Of a stretch of 64,000 nt of DNA, positions 26,509 to 35,738 are shown piece after piece. The notes under the pieces are model-generated. The model worked only from the letters and a program-made list of their open reading frames with translations. It was not told the origin of the DNA and ran no database searches. Within the stretch, counting starts at the first letter, position 1, and each line of letters opens with the position of its first letter. The translations under genes were made by a program, and so were the position numbers. Origin of the DNA: JAJRZL01 sp964557855 (GTDB lineage Bacteria > Zixibacteria > MSB-5A5 > GN15 > FEB-12); the NCBI GenBank assembly GCA_964557855.1, contig CAZLBP010000008.1, forward strand, positions 1 through 64,000, written 5' to 3'.

Positions 26509-26830
26509 GCTGACCAATCAGACGCAAAATCTGGCCGACCAGGCCTCTAACGCTGTCGATAACTACTCCGGGATACTGGGCTCCTTCAAGGGTCTCATTA
26601 TTCAGAATTTCGGAGAGAACGGGCTGATAGCCGCCTATGTGATATTATCGGCGCTTATCATGTTTGTCGGCCTGCGATTGGCCAAAACGACGTTCTCGAT
26701 GGTCAAGTACCTGCTTTTCCCGGCGGTTGCGCTGGCTGTTATTGGGTCGTTTGTGCTGCCGTACTCTTTTCTTGCCCTCTTGCCTATCACGACGACATTC
26801 GGCGCGGTGTTTCTGCTCATAAAAGGCTAG
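26495..26830 (+). CDS. Small two/three-helix membrane protein, paralogue A
   Basis: A 111-residue protein with a soluble, Asn/Gln-rich N-terminus (1-35). The amphipathic GLIIQNFGENG is followed by hydrophobic helices at about 44-66 (AAYVILSALIMFVGLRLA) and 72-92 (YLLFPAVALAVIGSFVLPYS), then a final ALLPITTTFGAVFLLIKG. It is clearly paralogous to 27108-27443: NFGENGLIAAYVIL versus HFGQNGLLAAYIVL, and VLPYSFLALLP versus FLPYSFYALLP. It is coupled to the acidic protein upstream. Function unknown. Confidence 0.7.
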   Translation: MKNTELTNQTQNLADQASNAVDNYSGILGSFKGLIIQNFGENGLIAAYVILSALIMFVGLRLAKTTFSMVKYLLFPAVALAVIGSFVLPYSFLALLPITTTFGAVFLLIKG

Positions 26831-27018
26831 TTTGATGGGATCGGGCGAGGTGGGACATTCCCAGGTATAACTTCGGGACGAAACTACCCGAAGGTCGATT
26901 CATGTCGTTCCTAAAATGTAATTGGGAGCGATAAGGGCACTTAAGAGTATATCATTCTTGCTGTTAATGTGCCCGACACGGAAACAGCTTCCATTGGGAA
27001 TTGTTTTCAATTATTGGC

Positions 27019-27046
27019 TTTACAGCACAATGATTGCATATATATA
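27019..27046 (+). promoter_or_regulatory. Promoter of paralogue B
   Basis: TTTACA (27019-27024), 16-nt spacer, TATATA (27041-27046), 62 nt before the ATG at 27108, in an AT-rich patch. It suggests that paralogue B is transcribed on its own. Confidence 0.5.
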
Positions 27047-27107
27047 TTAGGTACGTAGGTCTAGTTCAAACCTTAGGTCACTGATAACAGGAACAGGAAG
27101 AAGTACT

Positions 27108-27443
27108 ATGATCAGCCGGGAGCTGATAGCCCAATTCCAAGGCTGGCTCGACCAAGCCAAGGCAGCATTCGCTGGTATCTCGGAACTGGCTGGACAATTC
27201 CAGAATCTGGTCGTGACTCATTTCGGTCAAAACGGTCTGCTGGCGGCTTATATTGTACTGGGCATTATCGGACTCGCGGTGGTCATACAGTTGGCTAAAC
27301 TGTGCCTCAATATTGTGCGCTATTTGGTAATTCCGGCCGTTGCTCTGGCGCTGGTGGTCTCGTTCTTCCTGCCGTATTCGTTTTATGCTCTGTTGCCCCC
27401 TTCGGCCATTGTCTGCTCGCTATTCTTATTGTTCAAGAGTTAA
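27108..27443 (+). CDS. Small two/three-helix membrane protein, paralogue B
   Basis: A 111-residue protein, identical in length to paralogue A (26495). An amphipathic N-terminal helix (LIAQFQGWLDQAKAAFAGIS) is followed by VVTHFGQNGLLAAYIVLGII, a second helix NIVRYLVIPAVALALVVSFF, and LPYSFYALLPP with a short hydrophobic end. Conservation between the copies is concentrated in GxNGLxAAY, VxYLxxPAVALA and LPYSFxALLP, while the N-termini differ. This pattern suggests a shared membrane core with different soluble partners. Function unknown. Confidence 0.7.
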   Translation: MISRELIAQFQGWLDQAKAAFAGISELAGQFQNLVVTHFGQNGLLAAYIVLGIIGLAVVIQLAKLCLNIVRYLVIPAVALALVVSFFLPYSFYALLPPSAIVCSLFLLFKS

Positions 27444-27743
27444 TACCTAGGGGTTCACCCACGTGGGTACGCTCGGATCGGGCGACCACATTGGGGCGCC
27501 CCTGCTGCCATCTCAATCGCGGAACAAGACCGCCCGGCATATACTGTCTTCCAGCTACAAAGTATGGGCTAATTCCACCACAATATCCGCTCCCGCAACT
27601 TCGCAAGTCACCCCCTGGTCTGTCTTAACCTTCGGGACATCATAGTTTTATCCCCATCGTACGTTCTCGGCAGGGCGGTTGCATTATCCGCCGGAAAAAC
27701 ATACTACCTGTTTCCTTCTGACTCCGTAAACAGGGGGCTTTTG

Positions 27744-28202
27744 ATGGCGAAGACCGAAGACAAGAAATCCTGCATCAACTGCGGCAAGCCGCTATTCCAA
27801 AAGAAAGGCGCCTGGGTATGCCTGCACTGCAATCCGGAAGCGATTTCCATTTCTGGTATTTTCGATGATGATCTCGAAACCGAGGACCATGTCTTCATCG
27901 AATGCCCCGGGGCAACCCTGTATGATCCAGAGACAGGCGAGGTAGAACAGGGCGTGAAATGGCGTGACGATGACGATGCTTCGAAAGGGTACACGATAGT
28001 CAACCGCCGGATTTTTGCACCGGATCACAAACGGCGGCGACGGATACGCAAAGAAGCACTCGGAAAGATCCGTCGTTGTCGGGCCTGCCAGGACTATACC
28101 ATACGGATGCGTCGACCGGAAGGTCGAGACTTCTTCATCCCGTCGGCGAAACATCCCCACCGCAAAAAACTGAAACCCGTAACGCACGTATCGTCGCGGT
28201 AG
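27744..28202 (+). CDS. Zinc-ribbon protein, unknown function
   Basis: 152 residues from the ATG at 27744, with a purine-rich AGGGGG ribosome site. Residues 10-30 form a zinc ribbon (CINCGKPL ... WVCLHC). A middle acidic segment (DDDLETEDHVFIECPGATLY) leads to KGYTIVNRRIF, and a basic C-terminus holds KRRRRIRKEALGKIRRCRAC and DFFIPSAKHPHRKKL. The single RCRAC pair may complete a second metal site with the terminal His residues. I recognise no family; a nucleic-acid-binding role is possible from the basic tail. Confidence 0.65.
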   Translation: MAKTEDKKSCINCGKPLFQKKGAWVCLHCNPEAISISGIFDDDLETEDHVFIECPGATLYDPETGEVEQGVKWRDDDDASKGYTIVNRRIFAPDHKRRRRIRKEALGKIRRCRACQDYTIRMRRPEGRDFFIPSAKHPHRKKLKPVTHVSSR

Positions 28203-28549
28203 CGACGTTTCTATCATGCAGTGAGGTAGGTCGAAATCCCGCTTCGGGTTTCGACAGGCCGTGTGCTGCCAGGCAACTGCACTTGACAGCTCAGGCGCGG
28301 TCGGGCAGAATCTCCCGACGGCTCGGGGTCCACGGTTCCCAAGACAACCCCATCCCTCGTTCCCAAGTTGCACCTGGGAATGCCCTTCCTTTCGTAGAGA
28401 CAGCTCGGCACCTATCCGCTTCTCCCGGGAACCCGGGAAAGAGAAAAACCCTTTACAAAGCTGACTATTCAGTGTACATTGCCGGTGTACAAGTCAACTG
28501 CTTGCAATTGAAAACGGCTCACGGCCGGCCAAGTGGGAGAAGAGAAATC
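28203..28549. repeat. Intergenic repeats TAGGTCGAAATCC and CTCGTTCCCA
   Basis: TAGGTCGAAATCCCGCTTCG... (28227-28255) is a hairpin with arms GTCGAAA/TTTCGAC. CTCGTTCCCAAGTTGCACCT... (28356-28383) is a copy of the palindromic family. No gene is supported; ORFs crossing the region in frame with 28550 are translations of repeats. Confidence 0.7.
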
Positions 28550-29800
28550 ATGAGTAAAAAGGTCTGCGCGTTAACAATAGTCATTCTGACTGCATTGGCC
28601 TCGCATGCATGGAGTATTTCGGTTGTTGTTTCGAAGGGAGCAGGTCACAACGGACAGATAAGGAGCGATGATTGGCAGGTGCCGCCGGCAGGGGATCTGG
28701 ATCTCGATGGGATGACAGCATCTGCCGGTGATCTGGCTGCTATGAATATGCACCTGATTGTTCTCAGCAACTGTATTATCGATCCCCCTCCGTATCCGCC
28801 GACTGAAGTAACAGCGCAGGCAGATATCAATTGCGATGAGACGACATGGGCCGTATCGGATCTCGTGGAGCTCTGGAACATTCTTTTGGGGAAGATAGAG
28901 CCCTGTTATTTACCGACGGCGGTTTCGGTTGGCGGTCGCCATAGGTTGGTCGAATCGCTGAGCGCCAGTGACAATTACTTTGTTAAAATACAGAACACAC
29001 AGTTCGTCAGCGAGGACACAGGCTGGGTTGACCTGGTCCTCACGGAAGCAACCGCTGTATTCTGCGGGTTTCAGTTCCACCTCGAATACGACCCGGCCCA
29101 CCTGCAATTGCTGGAGATTGAGGCCGGCGATGTCAGCAGTCGTTGGAGTCACGTCGATTACCATGATTCCAGCTCCGGCACCGTCAACGATCTTCGTATC
29201 GCCGGCGTTGCGGACGATTTCAGCGAGGCTCCAGATCTAACTCTGCCGCCTCTGCCGTCCCCGGTAGTGCGCCTGAAGTTTGCTGTCGTCTCACTGGAAA
29301 GCAATTTCCAGACGGATATCAACTTCGTCTGGGATGATTGTGGCGACAACAATCTGGTACCCAGCACATCAGGCATCGAGTGTGGCGCGCATTGTCCTCT
29401 CTATACCAGCGTATCTCGACATGTCTACGATCCCGACATGATAGATATCACAGGCAGCAGTGATCGCTATGGTGGAGTAGATGATATATGTGTGCTCGGG
29501 GGACCGCAATCAACTCCCCTGCCGGTCGTAAATTTCAAGAGCGGCCGCGTTTATCGACTTGAGTGCTGCCAGGGGCGACGTGGTAATACCGATGGTCTCA
29601 CCGCCGCAGGAGGCGACATTGATGTCGCCGACCTCTCCTATTTGGTGAATTACTTATTCAAAGGTGGTCCGAAACCGCCGTGCCCCGAAGAAGGCAATGT
29701 CGATGCTGTCGCAGGTTCGGGTGGGCCGATCGACGTTGGTGACCTCACCTATCTGGTCGATTTTCTGTTCCGGGGCGGCCCCGAGCCGCCGGGGTGTTAA
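28550..29800 (+). CDS. Secreted protein with dockerin-like modules around a cohesin-like domain
   Basis: 416 residues from the ATG at 28550; the longer open frame upstream covers repeats and is not used. Signal peptide: VCALTIVILTALASHAWS. Residues about 45-125 contain two dockerin-like loops (GDLDLDGMTASAGDLAAMN, ADINCDETTWAVSDLVELWN). Residues 130-290 resemble a cohesin beta-sandwich (FCGFQFHLEYDPAHLQLLEI, VVRLKFAVVS). The C-terminus has a paired dockerin-like domain: GNTDGLTAAGGDIDVADLSY and NVDAVAGSGGPIDVGDLTYL, each followed by a LF-GGP-PP turn. Asp/Asn positions fit calcium loops. It is an extracellular structural or assembly protein; the family call rests on motif resemblance. Confidence 0.75.
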   Translation: MSKKVCALTIVILTALASHAWSISVVVSKGAGHNGQIRSDDWQVPPAGDLDLDGMTASAGDLAAMNMHLIVLSNCIIDPPPYPPTEVTAQADINCDETTWAVSDLVELWNILLGKIEPCYLPTAVSVGGRHRLVESLSASDNYFVKIQNTQFVSEDTGWVDLVLTEATAVFCGFQFHLEYDPAHLQLLEIEAGDVSSRWSHVDYHDSSSGTVNDLRIAGVADDFSEAPDLTLPPLPSPVVRLKFAVVSLESNFQTDINFVWDDCGDNNLVPSTSGIECGAHCPLYTSVSRHVYDPDMIDITGSSDRYGGVDDICVLGGPQSTPLPVVNFKSGRVYRLECCQGRRGNTDGLTAAGGDIDVADLSYLVNYLFKGGPKPPCPEEGNVDAVAGSGGPIDVGDLTYLVDFLFRGGPEPPGC

Positions 29801-29814
29801 ATTCTCTCATCTGA

Positions 29815-29835
29815 TTGCCAAGTTGAACTTGGCAA
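29815..29835. repeat. Perfect palindrome TTGCCAAGTT-G-AACTTGGCAA
   Basis: A 10-1-10 perfect inverted repeat, 15 nt after the dockerin-protein stop. It is a variant of the CTCGTTCCCA palindromic family and might serve as a terminator hairpin, though no U-tract follows. Confidence 0.7.
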
Positions 29836-29909
29836 CCAAGTTTTGTCGGGACCGCAGGGCTCCCGACCTACTGATCTTTAGTATAGGTCAGAACCTAGAG
29901 GGTCCTGAC

Positions 29910-30566
29910 CTACGGAGTCAATAGAGTACGCCGGTATGACAGCGCCATCGCAATCAGATAACAGACTAAACCGACTATTAATAAGCTGTATGCATATGGT
30001 TCCGGATGCTGGAAACGAAGAGTAGCGTCGGTATCGTGCATGAAGGAATATAGTATTATCCCCGTGCCAATGAGGGAAATGATCCAGGTCGATTGCGGCG
30101 GCTTAAAGCTGCGCCCCCGGTTCTCGATACGCAAAATCATCAGGCCGGCGACAATCATGAGAACCGCTATCAGTACCGGCGCGATCACCGGCCCGATCCA
30201 GGGTAGCGGTATCAAAAACAGGATGTCCCAATCCAGAATACTTGCCGGCCAATCGAGAGTGACTTTCAGCCAGATGTAGTAGAAAATGTCCCAGACGCCG
30301 AACGCCGCCAGAAACCAGGCAAACCGCGACCAGGACGTTCTCCCGGCAAGCCAGGTGACGGTGGCCAGCATAACCAGAGTGGCGAACTCGCGCCCCAGTT
30401 CGACGGCAATGAAGACGTTGGGCATAGGTTGTAACGGAAACGAAAAGCCTCCGGGGTAGTACAGCTGCCGCAGGTATACGACCACCGCAGCTTCAACATA
30501 CGCCATCGCGACGGCAAAGAGCAAGACGACGGTTAATTGCTTTGTGGCGCCTTTCATAACATTCAT
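29910..30566 (-). CDS. Six-helix integral membrane protein
   Basis: A 218-residue protein with about six membrane helices: LTVVLLFAVAMAYVEAAVVV, FATLVMLATVTWLAGR, FAWFLAAFGVWDIFYYIW, IAPVLIAVLMIVAGLMIL, STWIISLIGTGIILYSFM and YSLLIVGLVCYLIAMAL. The motif AFGVWDIFYYIWLKVTLDWP and the polar turn LDWDILFLIPLPWIGPV recur in unannotated membrane proteins of diverse bacteria, as far as I recall. I can name no activity. It stands alone, convergent with the dockerin protein. Confidence 0.75.
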   Translation of the reverse strand: MNVMKGATKQLTVVLLFAVAMAYVEAAVVVYLRQLYYPGGFSFPLQPMPNVFIAVELGREFATLVMLATVTWLAGRTSWSRFAWFLAAFGVWDIFYYIWLKVTLDWPASILDWDILFLIPLPWIGPVIAPVLIAVLMIVAGLMILRIENRGRSFKPPQSTWIISLIGTGIILYSFMHDTDATLRFQHPEPYAYSLLIVGLVCYLIAMALSYRRTLLTP

Positions 30567-31018
30567 TATCCAATATAAACTACGCGATGAAATACGGCAA
30601 CCTTCATGAGAAATACAATGTGCTGTCAGGCGACTCGGGGCTGTCCCAACAGACCGAATGAAGTTGATTCTTTTAACGCGTAACGGCAGGGCTTGTCCCC
30701 GCCGCTACGGCAAGGCGGCGCAAGGCCGCACGTTACGCGAGAAGGGCGCGGTCGACAATCCCCAGTACCGATTCGCCACTTATGAGACCGACCCACTCTG
30801 CCTGACGACTCCGACGCCGTCGGGCAGAGTCGCCCGACGGCATGTCTGAACCATGGGTCCGAACTCCCGCAGTTTGAATTTCATCTCGTTCCCAATCCCC
30901 CTTCTCGTTTCCAACTTGAACTTGGAGACGAGATCGTGGCGGAGCCACGGAATTGCGCACTCCCTGGCTGTTCCTAAAATCGGTTGATTAAAGTCTCTAC
31001 CTCCCTGATATTGAAACG
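30567..31018. repeat. Intergenic hairpins and CTCGTTTCCA palindrome
   Basis: ACTCTGCCTGACG...CGTCGGGCAGAGT (30795-30830) is a nearly perfect 13-bp hairpin. CTCGTTTCCAACTTGAACTT...(30904-30932) is a member of the palindromic family, preceded by a half copy at 30884-30893. No gene or clear promoter for 31019 was recognised. Confidence 0.65.
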
Positions 31019-33571
31019 ATGCATTGGTTGAAGAAGATTTTAGGCAAGCCGGAGTCCGTTTCCGAAATTGATCCGGGCACCGTCCAGAAGAAGTTCCGGC
31101 AGTTTCGCGCCCTGTTGACGGCCCATGACCACGTGATGCACATCGCCGGAGACATGGAAGAGAAGGCACAAGGCGAGTATCTGTTCGACCTGCATTATCT
31201 GCGATCCAACCTCGCCAAACTGCATGCCGCCGTCACCGAGGCGATTGATCTTATGCTGGCCATGGGCGGCGACCAATACCGCCCCCTGCACAAACAGCGA
31301 GAAGAGATCTTCAGGAAAATCGAGCAGATTATACCGCTTTCGCGGGCTATCGAAGAGGATGAGTATACGATTTCGTTCGACCGATTGGATCGGGATCGCG
31401 CCATGTCGGTCGGTAGCAAGAACGCCCAACTCGGCGAAATGAAATCGAAGCTGGGACTGCCGGTGCCGGAAGGGTTCGCCCTGTCGGCTTGGGCCTACAA
31501 GCAGTTCATCGATCGCAACAACTTGCAGGATCTAATCAACCGCGAGATCAACGATCTCAACATCCGCAGTTATGATGAACTCACGCGACGCAGCGAACGG
31601 ATACTGGCCGGGTTCCTGGCGGGTCGTATCCCGGAGGAAATCATCGAGGCGTCGCTGGCGTCCCTGGAAGAGATCACCCGGAAATACCCCACCGATCGGT
31701 TTGCCATGCGCTCCAGCGCCATCGGCGAGGATACGCTCTACAGCTTCGCCGGGCAGTATGCTTCGCTTCTGAATGTGAAGCGAGAGGACTTGGTCCATGC
31801 GTATCGGGAGGTCCTGGCCAGCAAGTTCAATCCGCAGGCCATCTATTACTTCCTGAGCCACGCCATGGCGGAATCCGAGCTGGCCATGAGTGTCGGGTGC
31901 GTGGTCATGATCGATGCCGTCGCCAGCGGCGTGGTCTATTCGCGCAATCCGATCAGCCCTGACGATGATAATATAGTTATTAGCTCCATCTGGGGACTCG
32001 GGAAATACCTGGTTGACGGTAGGCTGACGCCGGATACGTTTAGTGTTTCGCGACGCGACGGTACGTTAAAGCAGGTCATCCTGGCCAATAAAGAAGTCCG
32101 GCTGGGATTGGCCGTGGACGGCGGTACGCGCGAGGAACAGGTGGAGCCGGAACTGCAGCACAAACCTTCCATCACGGAGGCGCAAATTCAGGAACTGACG
32201 CGATATGCGATTCAGTTGGAAGAACATTATGAGACGCCGCAAGACATCGAATTCGCCATCGATCGGGAAGGAACGCTTTTCCTGTTGCAGACTCGTCCGT
32301 TGCGCATCGCCAGTCCGCCCCGTGCCGAGGTCGAGATTGATCGATCCCGGATTCCGAAGCTGTCCGACGGCGGCGTCACGGTCAGCCACGGCGTCGGCGC
32401 CGGGCAGATTTGTCTCGTCCGCTCCCAGAAGGATCTGCAGAAGGTGTCCGATGGCTGCGTCCTCGTGACGCCCAACCCGTTTCCCGGCATCATCACCGCC
32501 ATGACCAGGGTCAGGGCCATTATCACCCGCGTCGGCGGGGTCGCCAATCACATGGCCACCATCGCTCGAGAATACCGAATACCGACCCTGGGCGGGTATC
32601 ACAGTATCGATGACCTGACCGAAGGCGAGCTGGTAACGGTTGACGCCACCGGTTGCACCGTCTACGAAGGGCTGCAGCGGGAACTGATTGACTGGCGCAA
32701 GCAGGATCATGATCTGTTCAGCGACATCGTCATCTTCGAGCTGCTCAAACGCGTGCTGCAGTGGATATCACCGCTCAATCTGCTGCACCCGCATTCACCG
32801 CGGTTCACGATTGAGAATTGCCGGACGATACACGATATCACCCGCTTCATTCATCAACGGGCCATTGAAGAAATGTTCAGTGAAGCTCTGGCTTCGGGAG
32901 ACAGGCACCGAGCTGATCTGCGGCTGAAGACAGATATGCCGCTCCGTGTGCGGCTGCTCTATCTGGAGCCGAGTCCGACCAACCGAGCCGTCAAGGGGGA
33001 GATACCGCTGGAGCGACTGGGGTCGATACCGATGATTGAATTCTGGCGGGGCGTTGCCCGGGAAGGCTGGCCGAAGGCGGCTCCTCCGCCGGAGGCTATC
33101 TCCATGAAAGGTACGACCGTGGCGCGCTCGGGGCGAAGGAAGGTGTTTCGGTATCGAGAAACCAGTTTCGCCATCATCGGCCGCGAGTATATGTTGTGCA
33201 ACCTCCATATGGGGTATCATTTCACCACCGTCGAAGCGCTCTGCACGAACGACCCGGGTAAGAACTACATTCGGATGCAATGCGGCGAGGGCGGAGCCTC
33301 TCTCGAGAAACGTGTCCGTCGCATTAACCTTATTGCCGCGGTGGCCGAGCACATCGGATTCGAAAACTACAGCCAGGGTGATTTCCTCAATGTCAGCCTG
33401 TCCTATCACAACGAAGATGAGATCAGGGAAAAGCTCTATCTGCTCGGGCAGCTGACTATGATGATCAAACAACTTGATATGGCCCTGACGAATGATGATG
33501 TTGCCGAGTGGTACCGAATGGATATAATGAAAAGACTGGAGCTGCTGGACCCGGACGACAAGGAAGTATGA
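31019..33571 (+). CDS. PEP-synthase-like phosphotransferase without the C-terminal PEP barrel
   Basis: An 850-residue protein. Residues 1-115 are a helical N-terminal extension. Residues about 120-440 are a PPDK/PEP-synthase nucleotide-binding (ATP-grasp) domain: SVGSKNAQLGEM, LPVPEGFALS, RFAMRSSAIGEDTLYSFAGQ, SGVVYSRNP, PQDIEFAIDREGTLFLLQTR. Residues 445-560 are the swivelling phosphohistidine domain with ITRVGGVANHMATIAREYRI and catalytic His511. The PEP/pyruvate TIM barrel (about 300 residues with conserved catalytic motifs) is absent. Instead there is a 270-residue C-terminus of no family I know (HSPRFTIENCRTIHDITRFI, ICRS-free, ending LELLDPDDKEV). The phosphoryl acceptor is therefore unknown. 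The stop overlaps the start of a histidine kinase (ATGA), tying it to signalling. Confidence 0.82.
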   Translation: MHWLKKILGKPESVSEIDPGTVQKKFRQFRALLTAHDHVMHIAGDMEEKAQGEYLFDLHYLRSNLAKLHAAVTEAIDLMLAMGGDQYRPLHKQREEIFRKIEQIIPLSRAIEEDEYTISFDRLDRDRAMSVGSKNAQLGEMKSKLGLPVPEGFALSAWAYKQFIDRNNLQDLINREINDLNIRSYDELTRRSERILAGFLAGRIPEEIIEASLASLEEITRKYPTDRFAMRSSAIGEDTLYSFAGQYASLLNVKREDLVHAYREVLASKFNPQAIYYFLSHAMAESELAMSVGCVVMIDAVASGVVYSRNPISPDDDNIVISSIWGLGKYLVDGRLTPDTFSVSRRDGTLKQVILANKEVRLGLAVDGGTREEQVEPELQHKPSITEAQIQELTRYAIQLEEHYETPQDIEFAIDREGTLFLLQTRPLRIASPPRAEVEIDRSRIPKLSDGGVTVSHGVGAGQICLVRSQKDLQKVSDGCVLVTPNPFPGIITAMTRVRAIITRVGGVANHMATIAREYRIPTLGGYHSIDDLTEGELVTVDATGCTVYEGLQRELIDWRKQDHDLFSDIVIFELLKRVLQWISPLNLLHPHSPRFTIENCRTIHDITRFIHQRAIEEMFSEALASGDRHRADLRLKTDMPLRVRLLYLEPSPTNRAVKGEIPLERLGSIPMIEFWRGVAREGWPKAAPPPEAISMKGTTVARSGRRKVFRYRETSFAIIGREYMLCNLHMGYHFTTVEALCTNDPGKNYIRMQCGEGGASLEKRVRRINLIAAVAEHIGFENYSQGDFLNVSLSYHNEDEIREKLYLLGQLTMMIKQLDMALTNDDVAEWYRMDIMKRLELLDPDDKEV

Positions 33572-35733
33572 ACGACGACTCTCACATACTCCAGGAACAG
33601 CCCCAACCGCGTATCCGTTTTCGCTACCTGATACTCATCAGTTCGGTCCTCATCTTTGTCATTCTCGGAATCGGGTTAACGGTCGTTTACCAGGACGCGA
33701 TCATTCTCCGGAATCAGATCAAGCAGGAATTCAATGATCAGCAGCAGCTGCTGGCTCGCCAGGCTGCTATGCAGGTCACGCAAACGCTGCGTGACATACG
33801 CATCGAGCTGAACCGCCTGGAACGTTACCGCCCGCAGCTGTCGACTGCCGAGGATTACGGAAACACGTTGATTGCCCTGGTCGAACACGTGCGGGCCAAA
33901 GGGGTGATCGAGGGCGGCATTTATCGGGCCGATGGGCGACTGCGGTCACGTTACACGGTGGACTCCGATTCGCCGCCGCCGTCATTTGAACAAGTTCGTC
34001 GGGCGCAGCGGCAGGGGCAGGGAGCCTGCCTCGGTGCAATGGCGGAAATGCCGTCCGATACCGAGGTCACCGGTATAACCGGCATCGTGTGTATTCCCTG
34101 GTTGGTGGCCAACGGCGCCGACGGTTTCCTGTATACGAAGGTCAACGTAACCGACATGCTGGCCGGCATCGTCAGTTCCCTGCGGCCCTCCGAGGTGGGC
34201 TACAGTTGGGTGATTGACCAGACAGGCCGGTTTTTGTTTCACACGCAGGAACGGCTCATTGGCCGCAATGCATTTGTGGTCGGACGGGGTGCAGAGAGCC
34301 CCACGACCGCTATCAGAAAACAGGGGAGTATCGAATCGAAAATGGTGTCCGGCCGGGAGGGTACCGGCTCCTGTCGTGGCAGCAGTCGCGAAGTACCCGA
34401 GGAGTTCGAGGAACGACTGGTGGCGTTCGCCCCGATCGCGGACTCGATGCTGGCCGAGAACAGGTGGTCGGTGGCCGTGTCGTTCCCCGTCGAGGAAGTC
34501 GCCGCGGCGGTCGATGAAGCGACATCACGTCATATCACCGCCGAGATAGCCATAATTGTCAGCATGGTCCTCTTTGGCGGGCTGATCTTCATGTACGAAC
34601 GACGGGTATCGCGCTCGCTGTCGCGAAACGTGGTCAAACAACAGAAGTTCCTCTCGACCATCATGCAATACTCGATGGACGCCATCATATTAGTAGACAA
34701 TCAAAACCGAATTGTGGTGTGGAATAAAGGCGCGGAATTGCTGTTCGGCTACACGGCCGACGAAATGGTCGGACAGACCTTTCATCGTATCATCCCGCCC
34801 GAGATGGACGCCGAAAAGGAAATACAGCGAATTCGCAATCAGGTGCTCCAACAGGGCTACATCCGCAATCACCGCGCCCAGCGGTACACGAAAGACGGGC
34901 GGCGCGTGACGATTGACCTGTCGCGGACGCAGGTGCGAGACGCGAACGGGGAGCCCTTGGGCAGTGTCGCTATCTTGCGGGATGTCACCGAGGAGTTCGA
35001 ATTCGAACAGCGCATGTACAACACCGAGAAGCTGGCCTCGATCGGCACCTTGGCGGCGGGCGTGGCGCACGAGATCAACAACCCCCTGGCCATCATCCAG
35101 GGCTTCACCGACCTGCTGGAAGAACGCTTCCCGCCGGACTCGCAGGAACGCGCCGACTTAAAGATTATCGAAGATAACGTCGAGCACGCCAAAAAAACAG
35201 TGGAGGACTTGCTCGGCTTTGCCAGGGTATCAGAGGGCGATCAGCAGCCGGTGGATGTGAATGAGAGCCTGCAAACCGTGATCAATATCGTTTATCACAC
35301 GCTGCCGTCGGAGAAGATCGATCTGGTAACCGAAATCACCCCCGACTTGCCCCGGGTCAGCTGGGATGCCCGCGAGTTTCAGCAAGTCGTATTCAACCTG
35401 ATAAACAATGCCGTGGCCGCCATGAAAGAGGACGGGGGAACGTTGAAGATTTCGGCTTGGGTCGAATCGCGCCGGGTGTGCGTGCGGGTGACGGATACCG
35501 GGACCGGGATACCCGATCCCATCAAACGACAGATATTCGATCCCTTCTTCACCACCAAACGGGTCGGCGAGGGCACCGGGCTGGGACTTTCGTTGTGTTA
35601 CGGTATTGTCAAGAAGTACGGCGGGTCTATCGACTTCTTCAGTCACTCGGCCGAGGATGATCCCTCCGAGCCGAGCGGTTCATCTTTCACCGTGACCATG
35701 CCGATAAGTGACCCCACCTTAGAGGACGAGTAG
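33568..35733 (+). CDS. Cache-like/PAS membrane histidine kinase
   Basis: 721 residues from the ATG at 33568, which overlaps the previous stop as ATGA. TM1 (about 21-43, LILISSVLIFVILGIGLTVV) and TM2 (about 325-345, IIVSMVLFGGLIFMYERR) enclose a double-Cache-like periplasmic sensor. A PAS domain follows (SMDAIILVDNQNRIVVWNKG, FGYTADEMVGQTF). HisKA is AAGVAHEINNPLAIIQGFTD with phospho-acceptor His501. ATPase: LINNAVAAMKEDGG, DTGTGIPDP, FTTKRVGEGTGLGLSLCYGI. It sits between a PEP-synthase-like protein and a receiver protein in one operon. The ligand of the Cache-like domain is unknown. Confidence 0.92.
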   Translation: MNDDSHILQEQPQPRIRFRYLILISSVLIFVILGIGLTVVYQDAIILRNQIKQEFNDQQQLLARQAAMQVTQTLRDIRIELNRLERYRPQLSTAEDYGNTLIALVEHVRAKGVIEGGIYRADGRLRSRYTVDSDSPPPSFEQVRRAQRQGQGACLGAMAEMPSDTEVTGITGIVCIPWLVANGADGFLYTKVNVTDMLAGIVSSLRPSEVGYSWVIDQTGRFLFHTQERLIGRNAFVVGRGAESPTTAIRKQGSIESKMVSGREGTGSCRGSSREVPEEFEERLVAFAPIADSMLAENRWSVAVSFPVEEVAAAVDEATSRHITAEIAIIVSMVLFGGLIFMYERRVSRSLSRNVVKQQKFLSTIMQYSMDAIILVDNQNRIVVWNKGAELLFGYTADEMVGQTFHRIIPPEMDAEKEIQRIRNQVLQQGYIRNHRAQRYTKDGRRVTIDLSRTQVRDANGEPLGSVAILRDVTEEFEFEQRMYNTEKLASIGTLAAGVAHEINNPLAIIQGFTDLLEERFPPDSQERADLKIIEDNVEHAKKTVEDLLGFARVSEGDQQPVDVNESLQTVINIVYHTLPSEKIDLVTEITPDLPRVSWDAREFQQVVFNLINNAVAAMKEDGGTLKISAWVESRRVCVRVTDTGTGIPDPIKRQIFDPFFTTKRVGEGTGLGLSLCYGIVKKYGGSIDFFSHSAEDDPSEPSGSSFTVTMPISDPTLEDE

Positions 35734-35738
35734 GTACC

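Noticed and set aside
28076..28549. 158-codon N-terminal extension of the dockerin-like protein
   Set aside because: It overlaps the previous gene and translates intergenic repeats. A ribosome site, ATG and signal peptide mark the start at 28550.
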